DNA of 5,593 bases, from the NCBI GenBank assembly GCA_020628635.1, contig JAHDEU010000164.1:1-5593 (forward strand), written 5' to 3'. A program made the position numbers and the translations under genes. The notes under the pieces were generated by a model. That model was not told the DNA's origin. It did no database searches and saw only the letters and a list, made by a program, of their open reading frames with translations. Positions 1 to 4,752 of the stretch are shown piece after piece. Source of the DNA: Hellea sp. (lineage in GTDB: Bacteria > Pseudomonadota > Alphaproteobacteria > Caulobacterales > Maricaulaceae). Position 1 is the stretch's first letter. Each line of letters opens with the position of its first letter.

Positions 1-50
1 CCCGGCCATCGACGCACCGACGCCAGCAACCGGACCGCGATGCGAATGGG

Positions 51-69
51 CCCCGGGTCACGCCCGGGG
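51..69. repeat. GC-rich palindromic repeat, copy 1
   Basis: A perfect inverted repeat: a 7-bp arm CCCCGGG at 51-57, a 5-nt spacer, and the arm CCCGGGG at 63-69. It shares the CCCGGG-N5-CCCGGG core, and the spacer beginning TCA, with the copy at 209-229, so both have the same orientation. Similarity outside the core is poor, so this is either a solitary or a decayed copy. It resembles the REP-like palindromes common in alphaproteobacterial intergenic DNA. Any role in mRNA ends, protein binding or DNA topology is inference. Confidence 0.7.
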
Positions 70-144
70 ACGATATGCGGGGAAAGAGCGGCAACATGCC
101 GGGGCGGCGATGCGACGGTGCAGACCACCCGCCCCACACCTCCT

Positions 145-233
145 CCTCATCCCGGGCTCGACCCGGGATCCATCACCCGGTGCCGCAGCCCGCACCGCAT
201 GGTGACAGACCCCGGGTCAGGCCCGGGGTGAGG
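145..233. repeat. Paired inverted REP/BIME-like element (copies 2 and 3)
   Basis: Two 33-nt arms, 145-177 and 201-233, are inverted copies of one another. They match at 27 of 33 positions, and all six differences are transitions. Each arm contains its own small palindrome with 8-bp stems and a 5-nt spacer: 149-156/162-169 and 209-216/222-229, both of the CCCGGG-N5-CCCGGG type. The 23 nt between the arms (178-200) would form the loop of a large cruciform or RNA hairpin. A head-to-head pair of small palindromes is the layout of a BIME. The element lies just beyond the 3' end of the minus-strand ATPase gene, a usual place for REP elements, where it could stabilise or end that transcript. The family name is unknown to me. 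Confidence 0.75.
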
Positions 234-239
234 GAACTT

Positions 240-264
240 AAAAGGCGAGCGGCTCTCGGGCCGC
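240..264 (-). terminator. Weak candidate terminator of the MoxR ATPase gene
   Basis: On the minus strand, about 22 nt after the stop codon, the arms GCGGC (264-260) and GCCGC (253-249) can pair around a 6-nt loop. A run of four T residues follows at 243-240, but five other bases separate it from the stem. The stem is short and the T tract is offset, so this is much weaker than the two terminators on the plus strand. The nearby REP-like hairpins at 145-233 could serve as the transcript's real 3' end. Confidence 0.3.
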
Positions 265-285
265 AGCAAACCATTCGATTACCTT

Positions 286-1128
286 CTACCCTTCACGCCG
301 CGTCAGAAACGCCAGCCTTTCGAACAGATGCACATCCTGCTCGTTCTTCAGCAGCGCGCCGTGCAGCGGCGGGATCATCTTGGTCTTGTCGGTCTCGCGC
401 AGCGTTTCCGGGTCGATGTCCTCGACCAGCAGGAGTTTCAGCCAGTCGAGCAGCTCGCTCGTGCTCGGCTTCTTCTTCAGTCCCGGCATGGCGCGGACTT
501 CGAAGAAACGTTTCAGGGCGGCCGACAGCAGGCGAGGCTTCAGGTCCGGGTAATGGACCTCGACGATGTCGGCCATGGTCTGCTCGTCCGGGAACTGGAT
601 GTAGTGGAAGAAGCAACGGCGCAGGAAGGCGTCGGGCAGGTCCTTCTCGTTGTTGGAGGTGATGATGATGATCGGGCGCTGCTTGGCCGTGACGGTCTCT
701 CCCGTCTCGTAGACGTGGAAGCTCATCTTATCGAGCTCGTGCAGGAGGTCGTTGGGAAATTCGATGTCGGCCTTGTCGATCTCGTCGATCAGCAGGATCG
801 GGCGCTGTTCCGATGCGAACGCGTCCCAGACCTTGCCGCGCTTTATGTAGTTCGAAATGTCGTGGACGCGGTCATCGCCCAGCTGGCTGTCGCGCAGCCG
901 CGCCACGGCGTCGTATTCATAGAGACCCTGTTGCGCTTTTGTGGTCGATTTGATGTTCCATTCCAGCAGCGGCGCGCCGAGCCCCTTGGCGATCTCGTGG
1001 GCCAGCACGGTCTTGCCCGTGCCGGGTTCGCCCTTGATCAGCAGGGGGCGCTCCAGCGTGATGGCGGCGTTGACGGCCATCATCAGGTCCTTGGTCGCGA
1101 CGTAATTGTCTGTGCCTTCGAAGCGCAT
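286..1128 (-). CDS. MoxR-family AAA+ ATPase
   Basis: A 280-residue AAA+ ATPase of the MoxR type, a family of ATP-driven chaperones that usually help assemble or load cofactors into partner complexes. Visible motifs in order are Walker A GEPGTGKT (33-40), Walker B ILLIDEID (111-118), sensor 1 around ITSNN (156-160), an arginine-finger region DAFLRR (166-171), and a C-terminal helical lid with a sensor-2-like segment KKPSTSELLDW (219-229). The length is typical and all catalytic motifs are intact. The ATG at 1128 is preceded by a modest AAGAGAA ribosome-binding sequence. There is no signal peptide or membrane segment, so it should be cytoplasmic. MoxR genes commonly sit beside a von Willebrand factor A protein gene. 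None is visible here, because repeats fill the 285 bp downstream. The family is clear, but the substrate and exact subfamily (for example CoxD-like) are not. It is transcribed divergently from dksA. Confidence 0.92.
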   Translation of the reverse strand: MRFEGTDNYVATKDLMMAVNAAITLERPLLIKGEPGTGKTVLAHEIAKGLGAPLLEWNIKSTTKAQQGLYEYDAVARLRDSQLGDDRVHDISNYIKRGKVWDAFASEQRPILLIDEIDKADIEFPNDLLHELDKMSFHVYETGETVTAKQRPIIIITSNNEKDLPDAFLRRCFFHYIQFPDEQTMADIVEVHYPDLKPRLLSAALKRFFEVRAMPGLKKKPSTSELLDWLKLLLVEDIDPETLRETDKTKMIPPLHGALLKNEQDVHLFERLAFLTRREG

Positions 1129-1375
1129 GTGATTCTCTTTGCTGGTGGGCTGGAATGTCGGTCGGTATTCTCGTCAGACCCGGGGAGACCACCGAAGTTA
1201 AAGCAATGCAAGGGTCAGCTGCGCTTTATCAACTATGCGCAGCGTTCGGCGCTTGTCCGACTCGTCCGGCATAAATAAGGAGCGCGCGTCAGGCAGGGGA
1301 GCCGGGCAGGATGCGAGGAAGAGACGAGAACGTCCGCTTCGCGCCGATGTGGAAAACAGGTTTCGGGGAAGAGCC
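1129..1375. promoter_or_regulatory. Divergent intergenic region between the MoxR gene and dksA
   Basis: These 247 bp must hold the start signals for both divergent genes, but I see no confident sigma-70 pair on either strand. On the plus strand the best candidate is an AT-rich stretch CATAAATAA (1270-1278), preceded by TTGTCC (1253-1258). The 11 nt between TTGTCC and CATAAA is too short for a classical promoter. Two GANTC sites are present: GATTC at 1131-1135, next to the MoxR start codon, and GACTC at 1259-1263, between the candidate dksA promoter elements. AAGGAG at 1277-1282 looks like a ribosome-binding site but has no suitable start codon after it. Confidence 0.35.
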
Positions 1376-1804
1376 ATGAGCAAGACCAACAAAGAGATCG
1401 TCGTTCCGGCGAACTACACGCCCACAGACGACGAACCCTTCATGAGCCCGCTGATGACGGAGTATTTCCGCCTGAAACTGGTGAACTGGAAAGCCGAGAT
1501 CTCGCGCGAGATGCGCGGCACGGTGGAATTCCTGCAGGGCGAGCGGGTCAGCCATCCGGATCCGACCGATGTCGCGACCTACAATGCCAACCGCCAGCTG
1601 GAGCTGCGCACCAAGGACCGTCTGCGCAAGCTGGTGCGCAAGATCGAGGGCGCGCTCGCCCGGATCGAGGACGGCACTTACGGCTATTGCGAGGAAACGG
1701 GCGATCCGATCCGCACGGCCCGGCTCTGCGCGCGTCCCATCGCGACGCTGTCCATCGAGGCGCAGGAGATGAAGGAGCGCGGCGAGCGCCAGCGCGCGGG
1801 TTAG
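1376..1804 (+). CDS. dksA: RNA polymerase-binding transcription factor DksA
   Basis: A 142-residue DksA-type factor. DksA enters the RNA polymerase secondary channel and, with ppGpp, adjusts rRNA, ribosomal and amino-acid promoters. The coiled-coil tip carries the functional DxxDxA motif as DPTDVA (D62, D65, A67), and the second helix continues as LELRTKDRLRKLVRKIE. The C-terminal globular part begins at GTYGYCEETG. Of the four canonical zinc-ligand positions only the first is cysteine (C105). The others are T108, S126 and A129, and there is an unrelated C118. This cysteine-poor form is known in alphaproteobacterial DksA proteins, so loss of function is not implied. I chose the ATG at 1376 because GGGGAAGAG lies just upstream and the protein then has the usual length. 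In-frame extension to 1235 gives a basic, unconserved-looking leader. The gene ends at a strong terminator. Confidence 0.94.
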   Translation: MSKTNKEIVVPANYTPTDDEPFMSPLMTEYFRLKLVNWKAEISREMRGTVEFLQGERVSHPDPTDVATYNANRQLELRTKDRLRKLVRKIEGALARIEDGTYGYCEETGDPIRTARLCARPIATLSIEAQEMKERGERQRAG

Positions 1805-1831
1805 CGGCTGTTTCGGCTTCGCTGATCGAAG

Positions 1832-1860
1832 ACCCCTCCCGGCCGGAGGGGTTTTTTCTT
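1832..1860 (+). terminator. Intrinsic terminator of dksA
   Basis: A perfect 8-bp stem pairs ACCCCTCC (1832-1839) with GGAGGGGT (1845-1852) around a 5-nt loop. Six T residues (1852-1857) follow directly, then CTT. It lies 28 nt after the dksA stop. The GC-rich stem next to a T tract is a textbook rho-independent terminator and should separate dksA from ftsZ transcription. Confidence 0.92.
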
Positions 1861-1908
1861 GCGCGCGAGGGCGGTTTGGTCGTGCGGGCTGTCTTTCGGG
1901 TTCACAAA

Positions 1909-1961
1909 GATTCGGAGCGTTACCAGCCATTAACTCTTTCAGGCGATGAGGGGCCTTAACC
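1909..1961 (+). promoter_or_regulatory. Candidate cell-cycle control region of ftsZ (GANTC and TTAA half-sites)
   Basis: Upstream of ftsZ there is a GANTC site, GATTC, at 1909-1913, followed by TTAAC at 1930-1934 (preceded six bases earlier by TTAC, 1920-1923) and TTAACC at 1956-1961. In Caulobacter, CcrM methylates GANTC and, with GcrA, stimulates ftsZ, while CtrA binds TTAA-N7-TTAA sites and represses it. The TTAC-N6-TTAAC arrangement is one base off the CtrA spacing, and TTAACCAA resembles a single half-site. No convincing -35/-10 pair was found, so the transcription start is not placed. The motif calls come from the sequence; the regulatory reading is inferred from relatives. Confidence 0.4.
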
Positions 1962-1987
1962 AACTCTTGACCATAACGGACGCTCTC

Positions 1988-3472
1988 ATGGCCATCACTT
2001 TCGAAATGCCCAAAACAGTCGAATTGAAGCCACGCATCGTCGTCATCGGTGTCGGCGGGGCCGGCGGCAATGCGGTCAACAACATGATCGAGGCGGGTCT
2101 GGACGGTGTCGAATTCGTCGTCGCCAATACGGACGCGCAGGCGCTCGCCCTGTCCAAGGCGGATCGGCGCGTGCAGATGGGCTCGGCCGTCACGCAAGGT
2201 CTCGGTGCTGGCATGCAGCCGGAAGTCGGCGAGCAGTCGGCCGAGGAGAATCTCGACGAGATCATGAGCCATCTCGAAGGCGCGCACATGCTCTTCGTTG
2301 CGGCCGGCATGGGCGGCGGCACGGGCACGGGCGCAGCCCCGGTGATCGCCCGCGCGGCCCGCGACCGCGGCATCCTGACCGTCGGCATCGTCACCAAGCC
2401 CTTCATGTTCGAGGGCAACAAGCGCATGAAACTGGCCGAGCAGGGGATCGACAACCTCTACGCCTCGGTCGACACCATGATCACCATTCCGAACCAGAAC
2501 CTGTTCCGCGTCGCGACCGAGCGCACGACCATGGCGGACGCCTTCCAGCTCGCCGACGAAGTGCTTTATGCCGGCGTGCGCGGCGTGACCGACCTGATGG
2601 TCGTGCCGGGCATGATCAATCTCGACTTCAACGATGTCCGCACCGTGATGAACGAGATGGGCAAGGCCATGATGGGCACGGGCGAGGCGACCGGCGACAA
2701 CCGCGCCGTGGAAGCCGCCCAGAAAGCCATCAACAACCCGCTGCTGGACGACGTCTCGCTCAAGGGCGCCAAGGGCGTGCTGATCAACATCACCGGCGGC
2801 ACGGACCTGACGCTCTACGAAGTGGACGAAGCAGCCCAGATGATCCGCAACGAGGTCGATGACGACGCCAACATCATCGTCGGTTCCGCCGAAGACGCCG
2901 CGCTTGACGGCGTCGTCCGCGTGTCCGTCGTCGCCACAGGCGTCGATGCCGACCTGCGTTCTGGCACGGCCAGCCGTTTCGCGCCCGCGCGCAAGCCGGA
3001 GCCTGCGCCCGCGCCGGAGCCGGCTCCCGTTATCGAGCTCGGCGTCCATGAGCGCGCCGAGGCCGAAGCCCGCGCCGCCTATTCCGACTACGGCTTCGAT
3101 GCCGAGGAAGAGGCCGAGCCGGTCGCAGTCCCGATGGCTGTCAACGCCGCCCCGCCTTACCCGCAGGCGGCTGCACCCTATCCGCCGCGCGTCCAGGGCG
3201 GCGCTGCCCAAGCGCCACATCAGGCTCCTGTCGCGCCCGTCGCGCCCGCGCCTTCCATGCTCAAGCCCGCGCCCGTGCCGGAAGCGCCGTCGCCCGCGCG
3301 CCGCGCCTTTGGCGGCATCTTCGGCCGAAAGCGCACCCGCATCGAAGCCCCGCGCCCCGCGGCCGCCCAGCCCGTCGTGTCCAACACGCCGCAGCAGGTC
3401 GGCGACCTGTTCGGCTCGACCGATGAGGACGAACTGGAGATCCCGAGCTTTCTGCGGATGCAGAACAGGTAG
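1988..3472 (+). CDS. ftsZ: Cell division protein FtsZ
   Basis: A 494-residue tubulin-like GTPase that polymerises into the cytoplasmic Z-ring. The N-terminal Rossmann-type segment PRIVVIGVGGAGGNAVNNMI starts at residue 15. The GTP-binding tubulin signature GGGTGTG is at 109-115. The T7 loop NLDFNDVR (211-218) supplies N211, D213 and D216 for GTP hydrolysis in the neighbouring subunit. The globular core ends near residue 320. A Pro/Ala-rich linker of about 160 residues follows, then the conserved tail peptide ELEIPSFLR (482-490), which in relatives binds partners such as FtsA. A long linker is typical of alphaproteobacteria. I chose the ATG at 1988 because the protein then begins MAI...ELKPRIVV, as in Caulobacter FtsZ. 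The in-frame ATG at 1946 would add 14 atypical residues. The ribosome-binding site is weak (GGA at 1978-1980). The upstream neighbour is dksA, not ftsA. Confidence 0.97.
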   Translation: MAITFEMPKTVELKPRIVVIGVGGAGGNAVNNMIEAGLDGVEFVVANTDAQALALSKADRRVQMGSAVTQGLGAGMQPEVGEQSAEENLDEIMSHLEGAHMLFVAAGMGGGTGTGAAPVIARAARDRGILTVGIVTKPFMFEGNKRMKLAEQGIDNLYASVDTMITIPNQNLFRVATERTTMADAFQLADEVLYAGVRGVTDLMVVPGMINLDFNDVRTVMNEMGKAMMGTGEATGDNRAVEAAQKAINNPLLDDVSLKGAKGVLINITGGTDLTLYEVDEAAQMIRNEVDDDANIIVGSAEDAALDGVVRVSVVATGVDADLRSGTASRFAPARKPEPAPAPEPAPVIELGVHERAEAEARAAYSDYGFDAEEEAEPVAVPMAVNAAPPYPQAAAPYPPRVQGGAAQAPHQAPVAPVAPAPSMLKPAPVPEAPSPARRAFGGIFGRKRTRIEAPRPAAAQPVVSNTPQQVGDLFGSTDEDELEIPSFLRMQNR

Positions 3473-3496
3473 ACGGTTCGTTCAATCAGAGCTCTG

Positions 3497-3524
3497 AAAG
3501 GTCGGGCTGGCGCCCGGCCTTTTT
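3497..3524 (+). terminator. Intrinsic terminator of ftsZ
   Basis: The stem pairs 3497-3507 with 3512-3522 around a TGGC loop. It is a GC-rich hairpin of up to 11 bp with one G-U pair. The T tract TTTTT covers 3520-3524 and continues after one G. It begins 25 nt past the ftsZ stop. It should end the ftsZ message and so implies a separate promoter for lpxC. Because A residues precede the left arm, it could also act weakly on the opposite strand. Confidence 0.9.
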
Positions 3525-3598
3525 GTTTGGGCCCTCTCCGGCTTCGGTCGCGTCGATCCCGCGCCTTCGGCAACTCGCTCGGAGCAAAGCTCGAAATC

Positions 3599-3621
3599 CT
3601 CCGTAACACATCGTCACGGAG
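3599..3621. repeat. Inverted repeat upstream of lpxC
   Basis: The 9-nt arms CTCCGTAAC (3599-3607) and GTCACGGAG (3613-3621) pair at 8 of 9 positions around a 5-nt centre. The repeat ends 6 nt before the candidate -35 element of lpxC. It lacks a T tract, so it is not a terminator. An operator or an upstream structural element is possible, with no direct evidence for either. Confidence 0.45.
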
Positions 3622-3627
3622 CGTGGC

Positions 3628-3655
3628 TTGCCGCTCGGCGTTCCTCACCTAGGTT
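3628..3655 (+). promoter_or_regulatory. Candidate lpxC promoter
   Basis: TTGCCGC (3628-3634) matches six of seven positions of the Caulobacter-type housekeeping -35 consensus TTGaCgS. After 13 nt comes CCTAGGTT (3648-3655), a poor match to the -10 consensus GCTANAWC. The spacing is acceptable for that consensus. Transcription would start only about a dozen bases before the start codon, so the leader would be very short. The strong terminator at 3497-3524 makes some promoter in this interval likely, but this exact one is tentative. Confidence 0.3.
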
Positions 3656-3672
3656 GCATTCGAAGGAGCACC

Positions 3673-4635
3673 ATGGCCAATGTCCGCCGACAATCCACGC
3701 TAGCGCGCCCTGCCAGTTGCGGCGGGATTTCGCTGCATGACGGGTCGGACACGCGGCTGACGCTGCGGCCCGCGCCGATCGGCACGGGGCTGGTCTTCCG
3801 CCGCACGGACGTCACCGACCGCGACAATCTTATCGCCGTGCGGCCCGAATCCGTTTCCGGCATCCGCAACTGCACGACCATCACCAATGCGGCGGGTGTA
3901 AGCGTTCAGACCATCGAGCATCTGCTGGCTGCCCTGAGCGCGGCGGGTATCGACAATCTCATCCTGGAACTCGACGGGCCGGAACTTCCCGCCCTGGACG
4001 GCTCGGCCGAGCCATTCCTGACCCTGATCGAGGAAGCCGGCGTGGAGCGCCAGGCCGCGCAGCGCCGTTATGTGCGTGTGCTGAAGACAGTCGAAGTCGT
4101 CTCCCGGCGCGGTCGGGACGCGGGTTGGGCGCGGATCGAGCCGTGCGCCCGGAATGCCGAGCGGCTGGAGCTCGACGTGACCATCGACTTCCCGGACGAG
4201 GCCATTGGCGAGCAGTCCATCCGCATCGCGCCGGATGTTCGCGCCTTTCGCGAGCGCCTCGCCTCTGCGCGCACCTTCGCACGCAAGCACGAAGTCGCCG
4301 CTCTGCAGGAGGCGGGCTTGTCCATGGGCGGGTCGTTCGACAATGCCGTGGTGGTGGACGGCGCCGAAGTGCTCAACCCCGGCGGTCTCAGGTTTGACGA
4401 CGAGATGGTGCGCCACAAGGCGCTGGACCTGATGGGCGATCTCTATCTCGGCGGGCCGATCTTGGGGCGGGTCAGCACATACAAGTCTGGCCATGGCCTG
4501 AATCACGACCTGCTGACGGCATTGTTCGCACAGCGCGATGCGTGGGAATTCTGCGCGCTGCCCGGCGCGCGGGCGCTTGTCGCGATGATGGATATGCGCA
4601 AGCGGGCACCGCGCGGTTTGGCCGTGCCGGCCTAG
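3673..4635 (+). CDS. lpxC: UDP-3-O-acyl-N-acetylglucosamine deacetylase LpxC
   Basis: A 320-residue zinc amidase that removes acetate from UDP-3-O-acyl-GlcNAc, the committed step of lipid A synthesis in the cytoplasm. The two LpxC sub-domains are recognisable. The active-site motif TIEHLLAAL holds E82 and H83. RHKALDLMGD holds H248, K249 and D252. SGHGLNH holds H274. H83, H248 and D252 are the expected zinc ligands, and E82 and H274 are the expected acid/base residues. PALDGSAEPF (106-115) is another family signature. I chose the ATG at 3673 because AAGGAG (3663-3668) sits 4 nt upstream and the protein then aligns with E. coli LpxC plus about ten N-terminal residues. An in-frame TTG at 3628 lies in the candidate promoter. 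The C-terminus ends in the nonpolar GLAVPA. The ftsZ-lpxC-bamD order is common in alphaproteobacteria. Confidence 0.97.
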   Translation: MANVRRQSTLARPASCGGISLHDGSDTRLTLRPAPIGTGLVFRRTDVTDRDNLIAVRPESVSGIRNCTTITNAAGVSVQTIEHLLAALSAAGIDNLILELDGPELPALDGSAEPFLTLIEEAGVERQAAQRRYVRVLKTVEVVSRRGRDAGWARIEPCARNAERLELDVTIDFPDEAIGEQSIRIAPDVRAFRERLASARTFARKHEVAALQEAGLSMGGSFDNAVVVDGAEVLNPGGLRFDDEMVRHKALDLMGDLYLGGPILGRVSTYKSGHGLNHDLLTALFAQRDAWEFCALPGARALVAMMDMRKRAPRGLAVPA

Positions 4636-4673
4636 AACCTGCGCGCTCACTGCGCCCTTAAGACATTCTCACT

Positions 4674-4701
4674 TTGACGCTGCGCCGCGCCACGTTAAGA
4701 G
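4674..4701 (+). promoter_or_regulatory. Candidate bamD promoter
   Basis: TTGACGC (4674-4680) matches the Caulobacter-type housekeeping -35 consensus TTGaCgS at all seven positions and is close to TTGACA. A 13-nt spacer leads to GTTAAGAG (4694-4701), a partial match to GCTANAWC. Transcription would begin around 4706-4708, leaving about 45 nt before the start codon. The lpxC stop is 38 nt upstream and no T-tract terminator lies between, so bamD could also be read through from lpxC. Confidence 0.4.
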
Positions 4702-4707
4702 CGCGGC
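4684..4707. repeat. Perfect 7-10-7 inverted repeat over the candidate bamD -10 region
   Basis: GCCGCGC (4684-4690) and GCGCGGC (4701-4707) are perfect inverted repeats separated by ten bases, CACGTTAAGA, which contain most of the candidate -10 element. There is no T tract. The placement fits an operator dyad or a promoter-proximal hairpin. Because GC-rich 7-mers recur by chance in this genome, the functional reading is weak. Confidence 0.45.
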
Positions 4708-4752
4708 AACCAGCGGGCGGGTGAGTCCGAATGTCCGCGAAACGGGATTTCC

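Noticed and set aside
1..50. Possible minus-strand gene start at position 9 (ATGGCCGGG reverse complement)
   Set aside because: Only three codons are visible and there is no ribosome-binding sequence, so a gene cannot be supported.
75..662. A plus-strand open frame through the repeats into the MoxR gene
   Set aside because: It spans palindromic repeats and the antisense of the ATPase, and its Arg/Ala/Ser/Pro-rich product looks non-biological. The shorter frame at 40-231 fails for the same reason: it is translated repeat sequence.
1173..1190. A possible fragment of the CCCGGG repeat upstream of the MoxR gene
   Set aside because: Only one half-core (ACCCGGGG) matches, and there is no second arm. 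In GC-rich DNA this is not distinguishable from chance.
328..1278. A 316-codon plus-strand frame opposite the MoxR gene
   Set aside because: It is the antisense shadow of an intact AAA+ ATPase gene. Its Val/Leu/Gln/Arg-rich composition matches no family I recognise.
1946..1987. Upstream ATG for ftsZ adding 14 residues
   Set aside because: The extension MRGLNQLLTITDAL is not typical of FtsZ N-termini, and its start lies among putative regulatory half-sites.
1289..3220. A 643-codon open frame on the minus strand across dksA and most of ftsZ
   Set aside because: It lies antisense to two clear genes and reads as a low-complexity His/Arg/Ala/Val-rich chain with no known motif. Long antisense frames are expected opposite GC-rich genes.
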